Part shown: one piece after another, positions 55,546-63,174 of the stretch | Layout of the letters: each line of letters begins with the position of its first letter | How positions within the stretch are numbered: position 1 is the first letter of the stretch | Origin: Bradyrhizobium sp. CB82 | GTDB lineage: Bacteria; Pseudomonadota; Alphaproteobacteria; Rhizobiales; Xanthobacteraceae | Reading direction: 5' to 3' | Assembly: GCF_029714405.1 (NCBI RefSeq) | Contig: NZ_CP121650.1 | Coordinates: forward strand, 5,771,001 to 5,835,000 | Length of the DNA stretch: 64,000 nt | The notes under the pieces: generated by a model | Seen by the model: only the letters and a program-made list of their open reading frames with translations | Told to the model about the DNA's origin: nothing | Database searches by the model: none | Translations under genes and position numbers: made by a program

Positions 55546-56624
55546 GGCGAATTCACTCCGAAGCGATAGACCGTGTGGTGCTGGTAAACGCTTCCCGGCG
55601 CAAGACGCGGGCTCGGGAAATCCGGCCGGTTCGGCGAATTCGGCCAGATGTGCGGCTCCAGGCAGAGCGCGTCGGACTGCCGGTACAGCCGGCCGCCTTT
55701 GCCCGCCACCGAGCCGTCGAGGTAGTTGCCGGAATAGACCTGCAAGCCCGGCTGATCCGTGAACAGCTCCATGACGCGTCCCGAGCGCGGCGCCTCCAGG
55801 CGCGCGGCAAGACGCAAGCTGCCGTCCCGCGGAAGGCAGAACGTGTGGTCATAGCCCTTGCCGTTGCGCAATTGCTGATCGTTTTGCCGTATCCGCGCGC
55901 CGATCGGAGTGGCCTCACGGAAGTCGAAGGGCGTGCCGGCAACCGCGTACGGCGACCCGGTCAGCGGGATCGCCGCCGGATCGATCGCCAGGAAATGATC
56001 GGCCGCGACCATGAGCTTGTGATCGAGGATCGCCGTCCCCGAGGTCGCGCCTTCGAGGTTGAAGAAGCTGTGGTTGGTGAGATTGACGATGGTTGGACGA
56101 TCGCTCCGCGCCTCCATGCTGACCGACAATTCGGCAGGGCCGATCACCCGATAGGTGAGACGAACGTCGAGCCGACCCGGGTACCCCTCCTCGCCGTGCT
56201 CGCTTGCATAAGTGAGCGTGACCGCAGGCTCCGCGCCGTCAGCGAGGTCGGCGATCTGCCAGAGCTTGCGGTCAAAGCCGTCCAGACCACCGTGCAACGC
56301 GTTCGGGCCGTTGTTGGCGGCGAGTTGCACCGTCTCGTCATCGAGCACGAAGCGCGCGTCAGCGATACGGTTGGCATAGCGCCCGACCGTTGCGCCGAAA
56401 AACTTCCGCTCGGCGAGATAGCCCGCGAAATCGTCAAAGCCGAGCACGACGTCGTCGGGTGCGCCCTTGGCATCCGGGGCGATCAGCGCCTGAATCACCG
56501 CACCATGCGTGATGATGCGGGCTTCGAAACCGCCCTGCCCGCGCAGCACCACGCGCTCGACGGCGCGACCATCCGGCAGCGTTCCGAAGACATCCTTTGT
56601 GATGCGGCTGCCTGCCATGATCAT
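55542..56624 (-). CDS. galM: Aldose 1-epimerase (mutarotase)
   Basis: A 360-residue galactose-mutarotase-like enzyme. Motifs are VGRYANRIADARFVLDD, NNGPNALHGGLDGFDRKLW (His), IVNLTNHSFFNLEGATSG (catalytic His), NGKGYDHTFCLP and LQVYSGNYLDG with the late Glu in LCLEPHIWPNSPNRPDFPSP. It interconverts alpha and beta anomers and so supplies the form used by the 1-dehydrogenase. ATG 56624 overlaps the stop of the dehydrogenase gene; MAGS at 56618 is an alternative. Confidence 0.93.
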   Translation of the reverse strand: MIMAGSRITKDVFGTLPDGRAVERVVLRGQGGFEARIITHGAVIQALIAPDAKGAPDDVVLGFDDFAGYLAERKFFGATVGRYANRIADARFVLDDETVQLAANNGPNALHGGLDGFDRKLWQIADLADGAEPAVTLTYASEHGEEGYPGRLDVRLTYRVIGPAELSVSMEARSDRPTIVNLTNHSFFNLEGATSGTAILDHKLMVAADHFLAIDPAAIPLTGSPYAVAGTPFDFREATPIGARIRQNDQQLRNGKGYDHTFCLPRDGSLRLAARLEAPRSGRVMELFTDQPGLQVYSGNYLDGSVAGKGGRLYRQSDALCLEPHIWPNSPNRPDFPSPRLAPGSVYQHHTVYRFGVNSP

Positions 56625-57547
56625 TCCACGAACGGTTCGACGACGTTGCGCTTGCCAAGCATGAAGGCGTCGGCAACGAGACGGAACGGCGTCAGATCGA
56701 CGTCGCTCTCCCCCGTCGCCGCAAGCTCGACGAAACGCCGGTAGAGCCCGCGATATTCGGCTTCCGGCTCTTCCGCAAGCACTTTGCCATCGACGGCCAT
56801 GCGGGCGCCGCCGCCCGACAGTATCATCCGGCCCTGATCGGTCTCCGCCACGATGTCCCAGCTCTGCGGGCCGGTCTGTCGGAAGTCGAATTCGGCCGTG
56901 ATCGGCAGGCCGCCGGCATCGGTGAGCATCAAATTCGCCGCAATCGGCGCGTCGCGATTGGCGGGGAAGGACAGCTCGGCCGCGGTCACGAAAACCTGGC
57001 GTGGCAGGATGCGCGTCAGGATCGAAAGCGCATTGATGCCGGGATCGAATACGCCGAGCCCGCCCGGCTCCCAGATCCAGCCCTGCCCGGGATGCCAGAC
57101 GCGGACGTCTTCCTTCCAGCTTATGTGCAGGGACTTGATCCGGCGCGCGGAAAGCCATTGCCGCGCCGGGCCGACGGCGGGGGCAAAGCGCGAGTGCCAG
57201 GTCGCAAACAGCGTCCGCTTCGCATCTTTCGCCATCGCGACCAGTGGATCGAGTTCGCTGACGCTGAGACCCGGCGGCTTTTCAAGCATCACATGCTTGC
57301 CGGCGGCAATCGCCGCAAAGGCCTGCGCGCGCCGCACCTGCGGCGGCGTGCACAGCGACACAGCATCGATCGGCGGGCCCTTTGCGAGCAGCTCCTCGAT
57401 GGTGGCGAAATGCGGCAGGTCCGGCAGCGAGGCGTTGCGGCTCGCGATGGCGGCAAGTGTTGCGCCCGGTGTCGCCGCGATCGCCGCGACGTGCTGGTCG
57501 CGCGCGATCTTCCCGAAGCCGACGATGGCGATACGAAGTTCAGTCAC
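56621..57547 (-). CDS. L-arabinose 1-dehydrogenase (NAD(P)+), Gfo/Idh/MocA family
   Basis: A 308-residue Gfo/Idh/MocA oxidoreductase with Rossmann loop IVGFGKIARDQHVAAIAATP, the catalytic Lys in KHVMLEKPPGL, and the long stretch FATWHSRFAPAVGPARQWLS, WKEDVRVWHPGQGWIWEPGG, LGVFDPGINALSILTRILPR. These blocks closely match the Azospirillum brasilense L-arabinose 1-dehydrogenase as I recall it, which also accepts D-galactose and D-xylose. It oxidises the sugar to its lactone, the first step of the non-phosphorylated pathway. Coupled to both neighbours by ATGA overlaps. Confidence 0.9.
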   Translation of the reverse strand: MTELRIAIVGFGKIARDQHVAAIAATPGATLAAIASRNASLPDLPHFATIEELLAKGPPIDAVSLCTPPQVRRAQAFAAIAAGKHVMLEKPPGLSVSELDPLVAMAKDAKRTLFATWHSRFAPAVGPARQWLSARRIKSLHISWKEDVRVWHPGQGWIWEPGGLGVFDPGINALSILTRILPRQVFVTAAELSFPANRDAPIAANLMLTDAGGLPITAEFDFRQTGPQSWDIVAETDQGRMILSGGGARMAVDGKVLAEEPEAEYRGLYRRFVELAATGESDVDLTPFRLVADAFMLGKRNVVEPFVE

Positions 57548-58311
57548 AGACTTTCTCCAGATCCTGCAGATTCCGCCGGGGCTGTTTCGACCGCCGCTGC
57601 CTTATGCCGGCGCATGCCGTTGTGAATGACGAACGCCATGGCTTCGGCCGCGGCATCGGGATCGCTGGCTGCGATCGAATCGACGATCTTTTGGTGCCAG
57701 AGCAAAGCAGTCTCGCGGTCTTCCGACCCGGCCGGTGCACTGAGCATGAAAGCCGCACGCAAGGCAGCCTCGATCACATGACCGACGGAGCGCATGAACG
57801 GATTGCCCGACGCTCGCGCCACCGCAAGGTGCACGGCGAGGTCGGCTTCGGCAAAGTCGACGGACTCGGACGCCTCGCGCCGCATGCGGTCCATGCTGCG
57901 CTGAAGCTCGGCGATGTCCTCCTCCGAACGACGCTTGGCCGCGAGCGCCGCCGCGCGCGGCTCGACCGCAAGACGTATCTCGGCGAGATCGTTGAGGAAG
58001 CGCCTGTCGATGCCTGCGTCGAGATGCCAGGCCAGCACGTCGGCGTCGAACATGTTCCAGGCGCCGCGCTCGCGCACGACGGTGCCAACCCGCGCCTTGG
58101 TGGTGAGCAGACCTTTTGCAACAAGGGTCTTCACGCTCTCGCGAAGCACCGGTCGCGAGACGCCGAACATCGAGGTCAGCTCGGCATCACCAGGCAGCCG
58201 TGTGCCTTCGGCATAGCGACCTGCGATGATGTCGACCCCGATCGAGCGGGACACTTCCGCATGGTTGGAATGGGCCCGCCGTGTCGGGATGACGACTATG
58301 CGCGAGGTCAT
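57544..58311 (-). CDS. GntR/FadR-family transcriptional regulator
   Basis: A 255-residue regulator: winged helix with RLPGDAELTSMFGVSRPVLR and ESVKTLVAKGLLTTKARVG, then an all-helical FCD ligand domain (RFLNDLAEIRLAVEPRAAAL, ADLAVHLAVARASGNPFM) with the Asp/His residues that bind metal in this family. Placed inside the arabinose operon between the yjfF-like permease and the dehydrogenase, it probably represses the operon until a pathway intermediate binds. Candidate operators lie upstream of the ytfQ-like gene. Confidence 0.9.
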   Translation of the reverse strand: MTSRIVVIPTRRAHSNHAEVSRSIGVDIIAGRYAEGTRLPGDAELTSMFGVSRPVLRESVKTLVAKGLLTTKARVGTVVRERGAWNMFDADVLAWHLDAGIDRRFLNDLAEIRLAVEPRAAALAAKRRSEEDIAELQRSMDRMRREASESVDFAEADLAVHLAVARASGNPFMRSVGHVIEAALRAAFMLSAPAGSEDRETALLWHQKIVDSIAASDPDAAAEAMAFVIHNGMRRHKAAAVETAPAESAGSGESL

Positions 58312-59288
58312 GACGTGGCTCCCGCGGGTCTCACGGCCGGCCGGCGCGCGATTGCGATCATGACCTGCTGCAGGACGATGAATGCGAACAGCAGAACGCC
58401 GGTCGCGATCTTGGTCCACCAGCTCGACAGTGTCCCGTCGAAATTGATGTAGGTCTGGATCAGGCCCTGAATGAGGACGCCGATGAACGTTCCGACCACC
58501 GAGCCCTGCCCGCCCGTGAGCAGCGTGCCGCCGATCACGACCGCCGCGATGGTGTCGAGCTCGACGCCGACGGCCGAGAGCGAATAGCCGGCGCCGGTGT
58601 AGAAGGAGAAGACGATGCCGGCGATGCCCGCGAGCAGGCTCGACAGCATGTAGATGCGGATCGTCATTTTGCCGACGGCGACACCCATCAGGCTCGCCGT
58701 GACGCGGCTGCCGCCGAGCGCGTAGACATTGGCGCCGAAGCGGGTGAGCTGCAGCAGCAGCGCTCCGCCGATCACGATGACCAGCATGATGATCGCAACC
58801 GCCGTCAGCCGCCCGCCGCCCGGTAGTCGCAGCGCAAAGTCCGAGACCGTCGAATAGATCGGCGCGGTGATCGGCACCGATTCCGTCGAGAGCAGGAAGC
58901 TTGCGCCGCGCGCGAGGAACATGCCGGCCAGCGTGACGATGAACGGCGGCAGGTCGAACAGATGGATGACGGCGCCCATCGCCGCGCCGAAGGCCGCGGA
59001 CAGCGCCAGGATCGCCACGAACGCGGCCAGCGGCGGCATGCCCCAGCGCTCGATCGCGAGCGCGACGAAAACAGTGGTGAAGCCGATCACCGAGCCGACC
59101 GACAGGTCGATGCCGCCCGAGATGATCACGAAGGTCATGCCGGTCGCGACGATGCCGAGGAAGGCGTTGTCGGTCAGGAGATTGCAGACCACGCGGGTCG
59201 AGGCAATGTTGGGAAATTGCAGCGCGCAAAGCACAAAGCCGGCAACGAGCACGATGGCCGTAATGAGGACGGGCGGCAGGCCCTTCAT
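58308..59288 (-). CDS. yjfF: Sugar ABC transporter permease YjfF
   Basis: A 326-residue RbsC-like permease. MKGLPPVLITAIVLVAGFVL starts the protein; GMTFVIISGGIDLSVGSVIG, FDLPPFIVTLAGMFLARGAS, GANVYALGGSRVTASLMGV and IGGTLLTGGQGSVVGTFIGV follow. With ytfQ-ytfR-ytfT it matches the four-gene galactofuranose/arabinose-type transporter of E. coli. The chosen ATG 59288 overlaps the ytfT stop (ATGA). Confidence 0.92.
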   Translation of the reverse strand: MKGLPPVLITAIVLVAGFVLCALQFPNIASTRVVCNLLTDNAFLGIVATGMTFVIISGGIDLSVGSVIGFTTVFVALAIERWGMPPLAAFVAILALSAAFGAAMGAVIHLFDLPPFIVTLAGMFLARGASFLLSTESVPITAPIYSTVSDFALRLPGGGRLTAVAIIMLVIVIGGALLLQLTRFGANVYALGGSRVTASLMGVAVGKMTIRIYMLSSLLAGIAGIVFSFYTGAGYSLSAVGVELDTIAAVVIGGTLLTGGQGSVVGTFIGVLIQGLIQTYINFDGTLSSWWTKIATGVLLFAFIVLQQVMIAIARRPAVRPAGATS

Positions 59289-60277
59289 GCTTTCGTCCCC
59301 CGGATACGCGCCACGATTCCGGACAGGTCTGTCAGCTTCGGCGATTGCAACAGCAGCACCGCCAGCACCACCACGGCCTTGACCAGGAGGTTGAATTCCG
59401 GGGGATAGCCCGACAAGAGAATGCCCGTGTTCATCGTCTGGATGATGAGCGCGCCGAGCACGGCGAGCAAGAGGCTGAAGCGGCCGCCGAACAGCGAGGT
59501 TCCGCCGATCACGACGGCCAGGATCGCGTCGAGTTCGAGCCAAAGCCCGGCATTGTTGGCATCAGCCCCCATGATGTCGGCCGCGGCGATCACGCCCGCA
59601 AGCGCCGCACAGACGCCGCACCAGACATAGACCGCCAAAATCATGGCGCGCGTGCCGACGCCGGCGAGTTCGCTTGCCCGCGCATTGCCGCCGGTTGCCT
59701 CGATCAAAAGCCCGAGCGCCGAGCCGCGCACCACGGCGCCGGTGAGGATCAGCATGCCCAGGGCAATCGCGACCGGCACGGGAACGCCGAGGATGGCACC
59801 GTTGCCGAGCCAGACCAGATCGGGCGAGGTGAAGGTGACGATGCGCCCCGCGGTGATGAGCTGGGCGATGCCGCGGCCGGCGACCATCAGGATCAGCGTC
59901 GCCACGATCGGCTGCATGCCGAGGATGCCGACCAGAAAACCATTCCAGAGGCCGCAGACGAGGCCGGCGCCGAGCGCGGCCGCCAGCACCACCGGCAGGC
60001 CGTGGCTGTCGGCGAGGCTCGCCGCGATGGCGCCCGAGATCGCCATGACGGCGCCGACCGAGAGGTCGATGCCGCGCGTCGCAATCACCAGCACCATGCC
60101 GAGCGAGAGCAGCGCCACCGGGGTGCCGCGGTTGAGCACGTCGATCATGCTGCCGAACAGTCGCCCGTCCTGCAGGCGCAGATCGAAGAATTGCGGCGAG
60201 ACGGCGCGGTCGACCATCAGGATGATGATCAGCGCAAAGATCTGGGCAAGGCCCCGGCGCGGCAGCAGAGCGGTCAT
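59285..60277 (-). CDS. ytfT: Sugar ABC transporter permease YtfT
   Basis: A 330-residue RbsC-like permease: LAQIFALIIILMVDRAVSPQ, SLGMVLVIATRGIDLSVGAV, GILGMQPIVATLILMVAGRG, GLLIEATGGNARASELAGVG and VVIGGTSLFGGRFSLLLAVL. It is the partner of YjfF; the two differ clearly, as in the E. coli system. ATG 60277 overlaps the ytfR stop; the long open frame upstream is a shadow of ytfR. Confidence 0.92.
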   Translation of the reverse strand: MTALLPRRGLAQIFALIIILMVDRAVSPQFFDLRLQDGRLFGSMIDVLNRGTPVALLSLGMVLVIATRGIDLSVGAVMAISGAIAASLADSHGLPVVLAAALGAGLVCGLWNGFLVGILGMQPIVATLILMVAGRGIAQLITAGRIVTFTSPDLVWLGNGAILGVPVPVAIALGMLILTGAVVRGSALGLLIEATGGNARASELAGVGTRAMILAVYVWCGVCAALAGVIAAADIMGADANNAGLWLELDAILAVVIGGTSLFGGRFSLLLAVLGALIIQTMNTGILLSGYPPEFNLLVKAVVVLAVLLLQSPKLTDLSGIVARIRGTKA

Positions 60278-61818
60278 GGCCTGCCCTCCTGCGCCGCGCC
60301 ACTGCCGTCGGCGGCGATCGCCGCCAGAACATTGGAGACGTCGACCGCTTCGCCCTGCAACTCTTCGACATGGGCACGGTCGCGCAGCACGACGACGCGA
60401 TCCGAATAGGTGACGATCTCGTCGAGCTCGGAGGAGATCACGAGCAGTGACAGACCGTCGTCGCAGAGCTCGCGGATCAGGCGAATGATCTCGGCATGCG
60501 CCCCGACGTCGATGCCGCGAGTCGGCTCGTCCAGCACGAGGAGTCGCGGCGAGGTTGCAAGCCAGCGCGCCAGCAGCACCTTTTGCTGATTGCCGCCCGA
60601 CAACAGGCCGACCGGACGTTCCGGATCGGGCGGGCGGATGTCGAGCAGCTTGACGAAACGCGATGCGATCTCGTCCTGCTCGCGGCGCGACAGCGGCCGG
60701 TGCAGGCCGCGCTTGGCCTGGAGTGCCAAGACGATGTTCTCGCGCACCGTAAGCTCGGCCACGATGCCTTCGGTCTTGCGCTCCTCTGGGCAATAGCCGA
60801 AACCGTGGCGGACGCCGTCGCGCGGTGTTTGCAGCCGCACGGCTGCGCCCTCCACTTTCGCCTGGCCATGATCGGAACGCTCGGCGCCGAATACCAGCCG
60901 CGCGGTCTCGGTTCGGCCCGAGCCGAGCAGGCCGGCAAGGCCGACGACCTCGCCATGGCGCAGCTCGAGATCGAACGGCGCGACGTAGCCGGCCTTGCCG
61001 TACCCCTCGAAGCTCGCGCAAACCTCGCGCTCCTGACGCGCGCTCGTGGACGCGCGGGCGCTGGTGGTCTCGGCAAGCTCGCGGCCGAGCATCATCCGAA
61101 TCAGTTCGAGCCGCGGCAGCGATGCCGTCTCGCGCTCGCCGACCAGCCGGCCGTTGCGCAAGACGGTGATGCGGTCGGAGATTTCATAGACCTGGTCGAG
61201 GAAGTGGCTGACGAAGACGATGCCGATGCCGCGGCCGGCAAGCTGGCGCATGATCTTGAAGAGAATCTCGACCTCGTGGCGGTCGAGGCTCGCGGTCGGC
61301 TCGTCGAGAATGAGAACGCGCGCCGACAGATCGACAGCCCGGGCAATCGCCGTGACGTGCTGGATTGCGACGGAGTAGCTGCCGAGCGGCGCCGCCACGT
61401 CGATGTCGAGGCCGAACTCGGCCAGCAACGCCTTTGCCCGCCGGCGCATCTCGCCTTCGCGGACGATACCGAAGCGCATCGGCTGCCGGTCGAGAAAAAG
61501 ATTCTGCGCCACCGACAGATTGGGCAACAAATTTACTTCCTGATAGACGGTGGCAATCCCGGCTTCCAGCGCCGCCTTCGACGATCGCGGGGCGACCTCG
61601 GCGCCGCCGAGCCGAACGATTCCGGCATCGCGCGGGAATACGCCGGTGACCACCTTGATCAGCGTGGACTTGCCGGCGCCGTTCTCGCCGAGCAGGGCAT
61701 GGATCTCGCCGGCACGAAGCATGAAATCGACGTCCTGCAACGCCCGCACAGCGCCAAAACTCTTGCTGATCCCACGCACCTCCAGCAGACAAGGGGTAGA
61801 ATCCGGGCCGGTCTCCAT
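60274..61818 (-). CDS. ytfR: Sugar ABC transporter ATPase YtfR
   Basis: A 514-residue tandem ATPase: ALLGENGAGKSTLIKVVTGV, VAIQHVTAIARAVDLSARVL, ILDEPTASLDRHEVEILFKI in domain one; GLAGLLGSGRTETARLVFGA, LLSGGNQQKVLLARWLATSP and LVLDEPTRGIDVGAHAEIIR in domain two. It follows ytfQ after a 127-base gap that contains a hairpin. Confidence 0.93.
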   Translation of the reverse strand: METGPDSTPCLLEVRGISKSFGAVRALQDVDFMLRAGEIHALLGENGAGKSTLIKVVTGVFPRDAGIVRLGGAEVAPRSSKAALEAGIATVYQEVNLLPNLSVAQNLFLDRQPMRFGIVREGEMRRRAKALLAEFGLDIDVAAPLGSYSVAIQHVTAIARAVDLSARVLILDEPTASLDRHEVEILFKIMRQLAGRGIGIVFVSHFLDQVYEISDRITVLRNGRLVGERETASLPRLELIRMMLGRELAETTSARASTSARQEREVCASFEGYGKAGYVAPFDLELRHGEVVGLAGLLGSGRTETARLVFGAERSDHGQAKVEGAAVRLQTPRDGVRHGFGYCPEERKTEGIVAELTVRENIVLALQAKRGLHRPLSRREQDEIASRFVKLLDIRPPDPERPVGLLSGGNQQKVLLARWLATSPRLLVLDEPTRGIDVGAHAEIIRLIRELCDDGLSLLVISSELDEIVTYSDRVVVLRDRAHVEELQGEAVDVSNVLAAIAADGSGAAQEGRP

Positions 61819-61834
61819 TGCGACGTCACTCCCG

Positions 61835-61867
61835 CTGGCGTCCGCTTGTAGGGTTGCGGACGTCCAG
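61835..61867 (-). terminator. Hairpin between ytfQ and ytfR
   Basis: Inverted repeat CGTCCGC (61839-61845) and GCGGACG (61856-61862), extended imperfectly by flanking CTGG and CCAG. It lies between the ytfQ stop (61946) and the ytfR start (61818), the usual place for an attenuating or mRNA-protecting stem after a binding-protein gene. Confidence 0.5.
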
Positions 61868-61945
61868 CCAATTCACCACGCTTAGCAGTTTCGAAGAGGT
61901 GCGCGCCACCGCAGGTGCATCAGCCGCGGTAGCGCACGGGAGGCC

Positions 61946-62911
61946 TCAGTAACCGAGACCCTTCTTGCTGTCGTAGACCTTCTGCGGATCGTCGGAGGCG
62001 GTGTAGAGCTTCGATTCCGTCTGGATCCATTTCGGCGGAGCGGTGCCCTTGTCCTTGAAGGCGGCGATGACGTCGAGCGCGGGCCCGGCCATGTTCGGCG
62101 TCAGCTCGACCGTGGCATTGGCTTCGCCAGCGGCCATCGCCTTGAAGATGTCGGGAACCGCGTCGATCGAGACGGTCAGGACGTCCTTGCCGGGCTTGAG
62201 GCCGGCTTCCTTCATGGCCTGGATCGCGCCGACCATCATGTCGTCATTATGCGCATAGACCGCGCAGATCGACTTGCCGCCGCCTTCGGCCTTGATGAAG
62301 CTCTCCATCACTTCCTTGCCCTTGGCGCGGGTGAAGTCGCCGGTCTGGCTGCGCACCACCTTCAGGTTCGGATGCTTGGCGACGACTGAGTCAAAGCCCT
62401 TCTTGCGGTTGGTGGCGACGCTGGCGCCGACCGTGCCCTGCAATTCCACGACGTTGCAGGCCTTCTCGCCGACCGTCTTGGCGAGCCACTCGCCGGCGAC
62501 GGCGCCTTCGTGCACGCTGTCCGAGGTGACCGCGGTCAGATAGAGGTCCTTGCCCGACGGATCGATGTCGCGGTCGAGCAGCACGACCGGGATCTTGGCT
62601 TCCTTGGCCTCCTTCAGCACCGCGTCCCATCCGGTCGAGACCACCGGCGCAAGGAAGATCGCGTCGACGTTCTGCGCAATGAAGGACCGGATCGCCTTGA
62701 TCTGATTCTCCTGCTTCTGCTGGGCGTCGGCGATCTTCAGGTTGACCTGGCGCTTGGCCGCTTCCTGCTTGGAGACCGAGGTCTCCGCGGCGCGCCATCC
62801 GGATTCCGATCCGATCTGCGAAAAACCGATTGTGAGCTGGCCGGCATTGGCCGGCAGCGAAAGCAGCAGCGCGGCCGAGGCGGTGGCCGCAAAGAGAGCT
62901 TTGAGGATCAT
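61946..62911 (-). CDS. ytfQ: Sugar-binding periplasmic protein YtfQ
   Basis: A 321-residue binding protein that closely follows E. coli YtfQ: LTIGFSQIGSESGWRAAETS, QQKQENQIKAIRSFIAQNVD, FLAPVVSTGWDAVLKEAKEA, VVELQGTVGASVATNRKKGF, GDFTRAKGKEVMESFIKAEG, CAVYAHNDDMMVGAIQAMKE and NATVELTPNMAGPALDVI. The signal peptide ends SLPANAG. YtfQ of E. coli binds galactofuranose; in this arabinose operon an aldopentose or galactose is likely. It is first in the long leftward operon. Confidence 0.94.
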   Translation of the reverse strand: MILKALFAATASAALLLSLPANAGQLTIGFSQIGSESGWRAAETSVSKQEAAKRQVNLKIADAQQKQENQIKAIRSFIAQNVDAIFLAPVVSTGWDAVLKEAKEAKIPVVLLDRDIDPSGKDLYLTAVTSDSVHEGAVAGEWLAKTVGEKACNVVELQGTVGASVATNRKKGFDSVVAKHPNLKVVRSQTGDFTRAKGKEVMESFIKAEGGGKSICAVYAHNDDMMVGAIQAMKEAGLKPGKDVLTVSIDAVPDIFKAMAAGEANATVELTPNMAGPALDVIAAFKDKGTAPPKWIQTESKLYTASDDPQKVYDSKKGLGY

Positions 62912-62948
62912 CAGGCGTGTCTCCCAAAATATTTATCTCGGATGCCAA

Positions 62949-63047
62949 TTGGTATTATGGCACCAACTAGTCCGCCCCTTGGGGCGGCGGGAGGCACTAT
63001 TTCACGGAAGTTCGGGCCCGTATAGTCATATTATTTGACTATATGAC
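62949..63047. promoter_or_regulatory. Promoter/operator region of the ytfQ operon with several palindromes
   Basis: Upstream of ytfQ are TTGGT-N8-ACCAA (62949-62966), TAGTCA-N7-TGACTA (63023-63041) and the overlapping GTCATAT-N9-ATATGAC (63025-63047). The region is AT-richer than the coding DNA around it. A GntR/FadR-type repressor would be expected to bind such symmetrical sites; the protein at 57544-58311 is the natural candidate. The bases from 63048 to 63174 show no gene. Confidence 0.5.
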
Positions 63048-63174
63048 TGATCACAAAAATTTCTCGCAAAGCATCCGCGGCACTCCTTTGCATGGGGTTG
63101 TTTTCGATATTTTTGTGCAAGCAAAGGCCAACATCGGTTTCGAACGTGGTCTTTCCCGATGCCGGCCCCAGGCA

